From assembly GCA_027919835.1 (NCBI GenBank), contig JANVFP010000025.1, forward strand, positions 1-64,000: a DNA stretch of 64,000 nt, read 5' to 3'. Within the stretch, counting starts at the first letter, position 1; each line of letters starts with the position of its first letter. The position numbers and the translations under genes were made by a program. Shown in pieces: positions 34,246-44,922 of the stretch. The stretch comes from Lentinula raphanica. Taxonomy: Eukaryota; Basidiomycota; Agaricomycetes; Agaricales; Omphalotaceae. Below the pieces are notes generated by a model, which saw nothing but the letters and a program-made list of their open reading frames with translations, ran no database searches and had not been told where the DNA came from.

Positions 34246-35442
34246 ATGAGTCTATGCGAAGATTGTATTAAAGGTGAATCTTGACCTATGTTCCTGTTCG
34301 ATCCTTCACGAAGTGGATCTCGGAAGGTTCAGTCTCTGACCTCGAGCTCGATGCATAGGTGTCCGACACGAAGGAAGCCCCGAAGGGAAATGGGTCTCAA
34401 TCAACGGTGTCGAAACCTACGTTGGTACCCCCACGGGAAATTATCAAAAGAACAAAGTCTTGCTCTTTCTTTCTGATGCGTTTGGACCGCGATTTGTAAA
34501 CTCTCAGGTGCGAGATCAGCTGGATTATACAGTATCTCTTCAGGAAGTATGAAGGCTGACGCGTATGGCTCTAGCTATTGGTGGACGATTTCGCCAGGAA
34601 TGGTATCAAGGTATGTCATCTATCACAAATCACATACACAATACACTTGGTATTGAATGAGTGTTTGATGTAGACGGTTGCACCAGATTTTTTCGAAAAC
34701 GATGGTGCACCTCCTGAGTTACTTGAATCCCCAGTACGTCCTTTGAACGTCATTCTCCTTCACTCTATCTGAATATGATTGTTAATCGACTCGATAATCA
34801 TCATCAGGAGAAGCGCCAGACTTTTGACCTTCCAGCTTGGTTGGCTCGCCACAGCCCTTCAGCCACTCGTTCCCTTGTCGACAAGGTTATTGCTGAGCTC
34901 AAGGAACAAGGTGTTACAGAGTTTGCTGCAGTGGGCTATTGCTATGGAGGTTTGTAATTATGCCCACGGCTTCAGTGATTCACTCAGTGTCTCTTTATGC
35001 TGACCCAATTTGATCCTCTAGGTCGTCTCGTATTCAATTTTGCCTTTGAGAATGTGACGACGGTATCTATCGCGAGCCATCCGTCGCTACTAAAATCCCC
35101 AGATGATTTGGAGGTACGCTTAGCTATAGGCTCCATCGACAGTCTTGAGCTTATCATCGTCATTAGAAATACTTCTCTACTTCCCGTGCCCCTCTCCTTC
35201 TCAACACATGCACTGTTGACGACCAATTCCCTCAGTCATCCCAAACTCAAGCCGACGCTATATTTGGCGAAGGTAAATTCGCTCCCGGGTACAAGAGGGA
35301 ATACTTCGATGGCTGTACCCATGGTTTCGCAGTGAAAGGAGATATGTCCAATCCAAAGATCAAAGCAGGGAAGGAAGGCGCATTCAAAGCTTCCGTTGAG
35401 TGGTTGTACAAATACGGATTCGGACCAAGTGACTCCAAGTAG
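34246..35442 (+). CDS. Dienelactone hydrolase family protein
   Basis: Alpha/beta-hydrolase fold; the family opens dienelactones in aromatic catabolism, but many fungal members have other esters as substrates. Seven exons (34246-34273, 34359-34507, 34575-34610, 34674-34733, 34808-34949, 35022-35113, 35167-35442), 260 residues. Exon 1 encodes only MSLCEDCIKG, the usual fungal DLH start with two Cys. The family blocks GVRHEGSPEGKW, VLLFLSDAFG, FARNGIK and APDFFENDGAP follow. Triad: Cys in GYCYGGR (GxCxG nucleophile elbow), Asp in TVDDQFP, His in CTHGFAVKGD. No signal peptide, so probably cytosolic. Exon 3 is 36 nt. Complete. Confidence 0.93.
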
Positions 35443-35647
35443 AAACGTGTATATTCTAGTATATGTGGCAGAAAATCAATGAAGAATTCAAGCGTTATGC
35501 TTTGAACAACCCTTTTGAGGATCACTGATGCTTTCTTGATGATTCAGAATAAGTACATGGGTACAGAAAGTACACATTGATGTACACTGTACATATGTTA
35601 CAGTGTAAGAGGCATTAAGCCACTCTGAAAAGCATACTGCTATGATC

Positions 35648-37448
35648 TCAAAACCGCTGCGGTGAACCCGTAGCTGTCTTGAACCGCTGCGGTGAACCCG
35701 TAGCTGTCTTGAACCGCTTATGAGCGGGTGATCTGGGAGACCCCGCTTCTTCTGGTATAGATCTCAGCCCCACATCCACAGGCGGGAAAACAAACTCCCC
35801 CTTTAAATGTTTGGTTATGCGATGTATGTCGTATTTCGCAATCTCAGTCGATGTCGAAGTGGGTAGTGGCAAAGGAGGAGGTCTATGTTTGACATTCGAT
35901 TTCCTAGTGGGAGCCGGAGCTTCGACTTTGGGTAATGACAGACGTGTGATGGAGGATGCATGTCGTGGCAAGGCCACCTTGTCTCGGTGGTTCAGCTCTC
36001 TGGCTATAACTGTCAGGAGTAAGATGACGACCGAGAAACCGACGATAATCATTTGCGGGAAAAAGCCTATTGCGTCTTTGGAGAGACATTAATAATGGCA
36101 TCCGAGTATGTATGCGAATAGGAGCATACCAAGTAATACACCTGTAACATCAACGCACAGCCGTTGAGACTTGGATTTCTCTCTATTCAAGGATTTGGCT
36201 TACCGTCCAATCCCGGTGCGTCGGGCATACTATTTCTAATTTGCGGAAGCCCGACAAGTGTCAAACTATTGACGATCAAAAGCTTGAGTATAGGCTTGAC
36301 AGCTACGGTTCGCCTTGCAAGAATAACATTCCCGATGCAAATATGTGTCAAGAACCAGCTGGAAGCGAACAAGGAGAGCGTGATGAGGCGCGCTTCGAGA
36401 GGGCGACGAATCTGCATATCTATGTCTCGAGACGGCGCGTTCACACCATCCGAGTTGATCATATAGCTTTGAATATCCGTAGTTTCAACCACAAAACTTG
36501 AAGTTAGGTCGATCGTTGCTAGTTTGCTGAATGGTACGGTGTTGTTTTGTTCGGAGGTAGCGCGAAGGGTACTGGACAAGAAATATACGTCGAAGGGATA
36601 GAGGCGGTCATTGTGCACGTCTAAGACGTGATCGCTGTCGAATTGAACTAGATTCTTGATTCTACAAAGATAGATATGAGATGAAAAACCATGGGAGGAT
36701 ATCCAGATATCTTACCTTCTGCGTTCCCCTTTCTCATTGTATGGTATTAAATCTGGATTGTATGTTCCTGCTGGATCATCGTCTCTAGAAATGATTGAGT
36801 AAGGGAAGAACTTGTTTGACTTTCATACGTTGGTTTCGTACCCGTCGACGAAAATCTGCAGCGGTAAATTTGGTAATCCACACAAGCTGCTGCCTTGTAC
36901 TCCTGCCGAGTCATGAAGCATATAGTTCTGCCCACAAGCAACGATAGACCAGCGAATGGTGACCGATGGTTCATCAACGTCGATGTCCACGTTTTCGCCT
37001 AAGAGCACAATCTACGAATAACGATCAGTTCACCCTGAAAACGAAGCAAGAGAACCAAACTCACACCCGGATTGGTTCGAGCAACTTCATCGAGGATACC
37101 TTTAAACAAGGGCTCTTGAACGGTAACTCCATGGAACACAGAAGGAATAGTAAGGACAAAAATGACGGAGCAAAGAATGGCAAGTCCAAAATAAAAGATG
37201 GGAGGAATGGGAATGATTCCATTGACGGTATGAGCAGGTATCGGACGAGAGACCTGCACCGAAATAGATCTTTCCCTCCGGGGTGTAGGTTTGGTTGGCT
37301 TTGTGCTTCCAACCGTAGCATGTGGGACATGGTCCACTGGCGACGATATCGCAGCACCCGGGCCTGGTGTGAGATGAAAAGACCGAAGTCGATCAAAGGA
37401 GTGGCGCGGCCTGAGGCGCGAAAAGAGTGAAGGAAGGTGAAGACCCAT
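35648..37448 (-). CDS. DUF4436-like polytopic membrane protein
   Basis: Minus-strand gene of about six exons starting at ATG 37448. A basic N-terminal about 75 residues (Pro/Arg-rich) precedes a membrane helix (IFYFGLAILCSVIFVLTI). A large extracytosolic beta-rich region follows (VLLGENVDIDVDEPSVTIRW, LPLQIFVDG, AGTYNPDLIPYNEKGERR, DRLYPFDVYFLS). Three further helices come next: ITLSLFASSWFLTHICIGN, VKPILKLLIVNSLTLVGLPQIRN, and DAIGFFPQMIIVGFSVVILLL. This order and the LPQIRN...PDAPGLDG...FFP block resemble DUF4436 proteins of fungi and actinobacteria. Function unknown. The C-terminus ends in an exact 10-residue tandem repeat (RFKTATGSPQ twice, then RF), encoded by a 30-bp duplication at 35650-35715. 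Convergent with the hydrolase gene. Confidence 0.6.
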
Positions 37449-37774
37449 ACTTGTCGAAACTGATATGTTCCAGTCCTTGGATATTTTGGATAAAAGAATT
37501 CGACTAATATATGCTCAGAAAAATTCGCACCGATTAAACTCCACGAGAAGCAGGCGAAAACTCTGGAGAGCCCTCTGTGAGTAAAGTGAGCTTTCAGAAT
37601 TTCACATTTTGAGTTAGTCGAGACTGGAGTCTGGGGTCTGAAATCATAACGAAGATTCTATATTCAGGATTCTATGGTCTGTCAAGTCCGCACTAAGTCC
37701 TATTCAATGCATGTTTACCAATTACTCACTATAGATATGTCTTCGGTACTCCTAGCACTCCTAGAGTAATCATT

Positions 37775-39257
37775 TCATTGCCTCTGATAAAGTCTGGATA
37801 AAGTGCTTAAATCGACAAGTGGACCGTTATCTGGGTCTCCTTCGTTTCCGATCACCGTTAGTACTTCTCTCGCTGCCGCGATTGAACGTTCCAATTCTGT
37901 CACGGTAGAGACCCCCGGAGTGGAACGAACTGAATGATTCCAGCAGGATTTAGCCTTTTCGAGGAAATGCAAGCCTATGAGGTGATAGAATGAGTACTGG
38001 TTTCCGAGTGTCCTAGCAAAATACTTGCCTATCTGCGGATAGTTGGGAGGATAGAGGAGTTGATAGAGTGCAGTCAATGATGCGCTCGAGTCGAGCGCGA
38101 CATCATACTGTCCGTCGTGCGAGGCAGCACTGAATTGTTCGGATAACGTCGAAATAAATGATTCATGGAGTACACATGCTAAATCTTTTGGAAAACGTGA
38201 ATCATCACCGGTGAAAAGTGGGCTTGGCCCCATCGTTCCGACAAACTCTCTCAGCCTTTTACAGACAGCCTGGAAGTCGGGTGTATCTTTGGGTGGTTCT
38301 GGAATATTCCCCATTTTCCGAATGACGTTGCACGAAGGACAGAAGCATGTAAATCCATATGTCAAGTCGAAGACAGACATCCTAGTTTGAAGGAGAGCAG
38401 GGTCTATGTACGGAATACATATCTGACAATGCAGTTGTCAAAAATGCGTCGAGCTGAGCCAAAATGACATACCTCATCCCCTATCGATATCGCACGAAGA
38501 GCGACGATTTCCATTTTCACGGGTTCGTGTACTTGAAGGACAAACTTCACGCCAGCGTTTGGCATACATGAATGATTGAAAGAACGACTGGCGAGAGGGA
38601 AAATCCCATGAGCGTGAGTGACGAAATGGGAGTGGATGGTGTGATTATTGTTCTCAAAACGTGAGTACAGATTTTGAATGAATTCGGCGGAGAAGGAGTG
38701 TTTGGGATTGATTGGAGGGGCTGCTGCTGCCATAGGACCGGGGAGGAGGGACTGGAATGTGAGGAACGGTTGGTTCCCTTCCGAGTTTCTCTCATTCACG
38801 TCGAGAAGGGCTACACGGGCGACGAGACCAGAGAGGAGTAAAGCATCCATTTTCTTGTGTTGATCCAAGGCCTGGAACGATGAAGCAGATGTATATGAGT
38901 TGTAGGTCTTGCAGATTTTGCGATGTCCGGACTTCCAATGTTTGTTCTGGCCTACAGAATTAAACCGTCTGCATGAGTGAGATTCGTGGACTGGATCCAT
39001 GATCCACACAGACATGTTTGGTCGCAGTAGTAGAAAGATGCACATCCAGTACACTTTTTCAGAGAACCAGATCCAGCATGATGGTGGCAATAGTCACAAC
39101 GGTGACCTTTTTCCGAAGGCAAAAGAGCATCTACAAAAGAGAGATTGGATAGAATGGTACTTCCAGCAGTGAACGAGTTCCTGGCTACGCATTTACTTCT
39201 TCCCACTGGATGAGCCTCGAGAGAAATGTTTTTGGATTGAAGGTCATCGAAAGACAT
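37775..39257 (-). CDS. SET/MYND (SMYD-like) methyltransferase
   Basis: SMYD-type proteins methylate lysine with S-adenosylmethionine. Start ATG 39257. The split SET domain begins at once (VARNSFTAGSTIL), then a MYND zinc finger: CDYC, CTGC, YYCDQTCQ-NKHWKSGH-KIC, with its middle across intron 1 (5' splice near 39013). SET core: FNHSCMPNAG (N-H-S-C signature), ALRAISIGDEI-IPYID (GDEI motif across an intron) and post-SET GFTCFCPSC. A helical C-terminal region of about 150 residues follows, as in SMYD proteins, ending SRLYQRQ. Only 63 bp separate its ATG from that of LSM6 on the other strand. Substrate unknown. Confidence 0.88.
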
Positions 39258-39320
39258 CAAAGAGTGTTGTTTTGTTTGGCCGTCAACAAAAAATTCCTTT
39301 CATTCGACTACAATAAACAA
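39258..39320. promoter_or_regulatory. 63-bp bidirectional start region (SET/MYND and LSM6)
   Basis: The two start codons face away from each other with only 63 bp between them. Both 5' UTRs and any shared core promoter must fit here or overlap the coding exons. No TATA box is seen; there is a CATTCGACTACAATAAACAA stretch directly before the LSM6 ATG. Confidence 0.6.
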
Positions 39321-39744
39321 ATGGATGATTCTCCTCCTCCTCCAAATGACGCCCCAGATACCCAAACACCTCCGCCACCGCAACAGACCAGCATTCACAC
39401 AGGCTCTCCTACTGATTTCTTGAAGGGCGTCGTCGGGAAGAAAGTTATCGTTCGTCTAAATTCTGGGGTAGACTACAGAGGTTGTTATCTTGTCTACTCT
39501 CCGTCAGATTTCTTCATCTTACTATGTCTATGTACTCTTATTCAGGCGTTCTCTCATGTCTTGACGGATATATGAACATCGCACTTGAGCAGACAGAGGA
39601 ACATGTAGAAGGGAATGTGACAAATCGCTACGGTGATGCTTTCATTCGGGGAAATAATGGTGAGTAGTCTTCCTTGGCCAAGGTGTACTTATTTGCTGAG
39701 CCTCTCCTTCAGTGCTATATATATCAGCAGCTGAAGCAATTTGA
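39321..39744 (+). CDS. LSM6: LSm6 (Sm-like RNA-binding protein)
   Basis: Subunit of the LSm1-7 ring (mRNA decapping) and LSm2-8 ring (U6 snRNA). Three exons (39321-39480, 39546-39659, 39713-39744), 101 residues. A Pro-rich acidic N-terminal extension of about 25 residues precedes the Sm fold. Sm1 motif: GSPTDFLKGVVGKKVIVRLN-SGVDYRGVLSCLDGYMNIAL. Sm2 motif: EGNVTNRYGDAFIRGNNVLYIS. The last exon encodes only 10 residues (ending SAAEAI). Yeast Lsm6 is 86 residues; the extra length is the Pro-rich start. Complete. Confidence 0.95.
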
Positions 39745-40067
39745 TACTGTACCACCACGCATCCGTCCATCCGACCTATCATTACGCGCCAGAGCCCACT
39801 ACTAGATTGCCCACCATTCAGCCGTAAAGCTGAAGTTGTATCTCCTACAGTATTCGATGAACTTGGATTCGAATTTAGTGAACAGTCTGGCGAAATTTAT
39901 CCGAATAACAGGCCTTTCTTCCGCACATCCTCGCTGTTTCGTCGGGACATTCGATCTGGTTAACTAGGGTTTGTTAAACTGGGTACTATACGGAACCCAC
40001 TAATTGTACATTGTAATCTAGATAATGTTTTCCTGCGAGCGTTGTAAATCATTCCGAAGCTACCTAG
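39745..40067. other. Convergent intergenic region LSM6/fusion gene
   Basis: Shared 3' flank of two convergent genes. Nothing specific seen. Confidence 0.4.
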
Positions 40068-43000
40068 TCAAGAGTCCCATATGGCACCAAAGGCTGGGAT
40101 ACCCCGACTTTTCATTCCATACACTATCTTTCGTGTCAGTCTCTGATTTGATATCACACATACTGCTTCTGCGTTGAACTCCTTGTACAGCCGGTAAGTC
40201 AGTTTGACCATGTCCGGCTTTCCGTCTTTGCGAGTATCTGAGATGCTTGTTAGACTAGTTATCTTGACCTCCACAACAACGTAACACAGACCATGAAGGA
40301 CAGCGCCAGGAGCCGCTTCGAGTATAGAATCCACCAAATGGTCTCCGAACGTCTTTCGAACATCTGGTGAAGTCCATAACAAGCGTAAAGGCACTTTCCT
40401 TGCCAAAATTACAGGCGCACAAGGCCCGATGCCTTCACGATTGAGAATCAGCCTGTGCAAATCATATGAGGCGGCGATGAAACATACCACTTCCTGTAGC
40501 CACGAGCACGATGCGTCGAAACAGTGGCGCGATTCGCAACACACCATAAGCCGGTACTCCTCGGACCCATAAATGTGTAGGAGGAGTGTGGATTTGTTTC
40601 GCGGTCCAATCGCTAGATTCGATGGGTTCATTTCATCCTTCAATGACGATGATTGTTTAAAACATACCCTGCCTTGGAAACCACTAGCGAGTAACCAGGT
40701 TTCCCCGGCTCGTTGATCGTGGCGAAACCGTGCCATTCCATTAGAGGATTGTCGCTGATTCGAGTGAAATGGCCTGGTTTTGTGGTAACTAGATAACATC
40801 TCACTCAGTAGATTGTTGGCGAGATGCAATGGAGATTCTACCATAGTCAAAGTACAATCTGACGGCATGGTCGGAAAGTACGACACTTCGCACTGGAACT
40901 CTTCGAAGCCTGAGCCAAGGAAGTATAATGGATCCTATGGAAGGGAACAGATAAGTATGTCTTTTCGTACTACATGGCACTGCCGCCTACCTGTGAGAAC
41001 TAGGAGAAGCCAGAACGCTGGAGACTTTGCAAGTGCCAACCCGAGGGATTGGTTTGGTTCTTTGAAATCGTTGGTAAGAAGGACGACCTATATAGTACAT
41101 ATAGGGTTAACACTGGCTCCCTTCTAAGGTGAAAAAGAGGGCAAACCTGGCACCAAACTAGCGCTGTGGCTGTCCATCCCAAAAATCGATGCATACGTCT
41201 AATTCATCAGAAGTCAGTAAAGGGAAGGAGACATTTGAAAGAATCACTCACTCGAACGTGTTATGCTGCTTGGAACGAAAGGTAGGGTATGCGAATCCTG
41301 CAACTCCTACGAGTAGCATCAAGATCCAGTATGTCACTGCTAGAGTGGCGGGTGACACCTACAACGGCAAGTTGACTGTTGGTCGGTACCAATGTACAGT
41401 GGCGAGACTGCTTACCGAACCCCCGTTCGTCAGATTCTGAGTAGCTCTTCCAGTAAACAACATCAACCAGATGATTCCCGAGGTGGCGCATGAGCTATGC
41501 AAGCCACCGATGTGGTAAACTTCTGCAAATCGTCTCCTATAGACGGATGTCAAAATTCAGGATCTCTCAGGTCAGATAGGACAAACCTTATGGCAAGAGG
41601 CCAGCTAAGTCAGAACGATATTCAGCATACTACATCATTCAAAGCGAAAGAGAACACGCACGAAGTTGGAACAGAGCAGCAGACTGTAAAAAACGCATTG
41701 ATAACGTAGTCTTGCCTCATTAGTACTGCACAAAGCAGATTGGCAACAACTATTTCGCCAAGCTTGGTAACGCTCGCGCCTCGAACGCAAGTAAGAATAA
41801 AGATAACCATATTAACAATAAATACGATTCCGAAAAGTCGACGATAGAGAGAAAAGATTTGATGACGGGCGTTTCGAATGAGATGTCCTTGGGTTTTGTC
41901 GGGTACTACAACATCTCTGGGTATATTTTCCGAAGGGTGGGCTTTTTCTTCTACTGGCTTGTTCAGAGAGGAGCTAGAGCTGGTCTGAGATCTTGTAACA
42001 TCCCGGGTGTAAGCCGGGGGTGGGAGTGTGGGTATATCTAGCCACATCGTAGGTTTTCCAAGTGAGTCAGGTTCAACTGGCGCTTTGGCGGCAATGACTG
42101 CTTTGACAGCTGTTTCTTGGGCAATTTCGTCAAGGGCGATTTGGCGAAGAGCTCGCTTGTCAGTTTTTGAGTTGCTGGATACAAATAAAGTACCTGTTAT
42201 CTTGAACGGTTCATAGCAAGGAGTCATGGCTTACGAAGTTTTCGGAAATTCTTTCATCATAGTAAGGCGAGTGGGAACAGCATAATACGGTTGTATTTTG
42301 GCTGCATCCGATAGAACATTCTCAGGATTGAGCGTGTCTGGGGAGATGAAGCCCCACAGAATGTTTTCCACCAAAAGAGCGGCTGCAACCTTGACACCTG
42401 GTGAGCTCTGTGGAGTATGCTGTCAGATATTGCAGCTTTTGGTTAGGCGTAGTAGTATTCAAACCTCGAGTGCTGCGGCCACTCCATCTAGTTCTACTCG
42501 AAAACCCTGCAAATGGGTATAAGTTAATCAACCCCGAGGAAAGATCTGCTAATGCTCACTTTGACCTTTACTTGGTCATCTATTCTTCCAAGGTGCTCCA
42601 GTGTTCCATCTAGTCTCCAGCGACTATCCAAATTGCAGACGTCAGTCGTTATAGGGAGACTGTCGTCCGAAATGAATCGCTTACCCTAGATCGCCCGTAT
42701 TGAACATCAAAGAGCTGTAAGATGGCCATGAATACCTTCAATGTAAGCTGATCATGGTGAACACTAACCCATCGTTCATGAACAGATCGAAGAGATATTT
42801 CTCATCCGTCTTCTGTGGGAGATTCAGATACCCTTTCGTGATACCTTTTCCTCCGGCCCACATTAGTCCCGTCCGACCGATGGGTAGAGGTTGCAGGTCG
42901 TCGCCGAGGATATAGACGTTGTTGTTTGGAGTCGGCTTGCCTATACTCAAAGCTCCACGGGAGCAATGAAGTTGCATTGTATTCACGATAGTGATCTTCG

Positions 43001-44232
43001 AGGGTGTTCAGCTTCACACATTCTGGGGAGTTAATTTACTCACTTCTGTAGGTCCACAACAATTGAAGAACTGCACAGTCTCGGCCCATGAATCGGCCAA
43101 TCCTATCGAACAAGATGCTGCTCAGTAGCGTCTCTCATTATAAGTGAGGTGCTTCGAACCTTGCGGACATGCTTCGCCTGCCACAGCAACGACTTTGATA
43201 TTAGGGTAGGCTGACGGCTCGTGAGGGACAAGCATAGACGGGGTGGCAATCACAACGTCGACCGTCTTCATGACTGCTTTCCATTCCTTTGAAGTTTTTC
43301 CACGTAGACACAGTGTGGCGCCGTTGCAAAGACTTCCAAGTATTTCCTTCAGATCCAGCTGCAGTCAATGTACGTGACACTACTAATTCGCATGGGTCAC
43401 ATACCCAGGCCGCCATATCAAATCCAATGTTCATCAATTGCGACACTCGTATACCAGGCGCCATAGTAAGATTACCTGGAGCAAGGCAAACCACTGGGTG
43501 ATTCACGTCAATCGCTGTTTGACATCGATACCGATACCGCTTACGGTTGGTTACATTGCCGTGACTAACGTCGACTCCTTTGGGAACGCCCGTAGTACCT
43601 AGGGGAAGAAAAACACCAGATTAAGTCAAAACTCAGCTCAGATTACAGGCGTAACAGCAAATTGCCTTACCGCTTGTATATATGACGTAGGCACTATCTT
43701 CAGCTACTGAAGAATCGGTAGAGATCCGTTTACACGGAGAGGTGTCGGCGGTGCATTGACATGAAAATTCATCGAGATAGATGACCGGAACGCTATGGGT
43801 ATCCACGCGACGAGCAAATGTACGGAAAGTAAGAATAGCGGAGGCATTCGAATCTTGCAGTACGTGTTGAAGCGTAGAGTCTGACGCAACGTTCCCATCC
43901 AAGGGTACGTATGCAGCTCCAGCTTTGAGGATACCAAGAATGCCGACGACCATAGAAATGGAACGTTCCACGAGTAGGCAAACGCGAGAATGGCGTCCAA
44001 CTCCAAGAGAGCGAAGTTGAATCGATAGACAGGTGGATTTTTTGTCAAGGTCCTCATATGTGATATTTGCTGTAAAATCCTCTACAGCGATGTTATCCGG
44101 AATGGAAGCAGCATGTGCTGCAAAAGCGTGGTGGACACATCGGAACGGGGGGTCGACGATGTCACCAAAGCCAAATTCAAGGAAGGAGACGCGATCACTG
44201 ATAGAAAGCGACTGGAGAGAATCAAGAAGCAT
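40068..44232 (-). CDS. Adenylation domain fused to a TmpA-like membrane reductase (NRPS-like enzyme)
   Basis: Large multi-exon gene (at least 12 exons; exon 1 44232-43671, exon 2 from 43598). N-terminal half: acyl-AMP-forming adenylation domain with ILKAGAAYVPLD (A2), VIYTSG-TTGVPKG (A3, split by intron 1), FFNCCGPTE (A5), FNTGDLG-RW (A7), LGRIDDQVKVKGFRVEL (A8) and NSKTDKRAL (A10 lysine). There is no carrier-protein (LGGxSL) domain. A Ser/Pro-rich linker then leads into a TmpA-like part: RNARHQIFSLYRRLFGIVFIVNM, CVRGASVTKLGEI, membrane helices, RILVATGSG-like NAD motif followed by EGIGPCAPVIL, and the end GIPAFGAIWDS. Expected chemistry: activation of a carboxylic acid as AMP ester, with the reductase acting on the product or on a linked electron carrier; this is inference. 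Paralogous to the stand-alone genes at 20 and 25.6 kb. A few internal splice joins are unresolved. Confidence 0.85.
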
Positions 44233-44922
44233 GGTGAACAATCTTGTTTAGCGAAAGAAAGAGCGTTGGTTAGCAAAAAAAAAGAGCTTTGCAGCGTTGT
44301 GTTTTATACAGCTCAGTTATGGCATGATTCGCTGTTCGATTGACCAAACAGTATTGAATGCCCCGACTAAGCTCATATGGAGAGATATTTCAGGATCTCC
44401 GTGATGCCAGAGAGTAACACTAGTAAGGTAGAGCAGATCTATAGGAGCAGGTATGGAGCCTTCTTCAGCTTACCCCGGGCAGATGCACGAATTAGCGAAC
44501 TGCGGTCTTGCTAAATTTTCGGCAGTACCGTCGGTCGAAGATTCAATGAGGGATAGCTTGCATGACAAGAAAGGTATACAGGCATACACGCTCGTCAGAA
44601 AGAAAAGTGAAGAACAGAGGCAGCACACCTTTGATGGAATGAACGTCCCACGTTCACGCGTGGCCCAAGGCACCAAATGACGACTAGTAACTCTTGGCCA
44701 GGAGATACACGTTAAACCTCGTTAAACCCGATTTTGACGATTCGAAGAACGATGAAGTTGTGAGTCGGATCCGGGACGGGCATCTTGAGTGTGATATAGA
44801 CAAAGATTCCATTGGTACATGTGCAATTGAGATTAGTACAAAGTCCGTTGACGGATGCAAGATAAATCAGGAAATATAGAGATGAAAGTGCAGCCAAGCA
44901 AACGCGATGGCAAGACACAAAA
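44233..44922. other. Intergenic between the fusion gene and RAD50; no gene seen
   Basis: Promoter side of the fusion gene and 3' side of RAD50. Open frames on both strands are short and without resemblance to a family. Confidence 0.4.
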
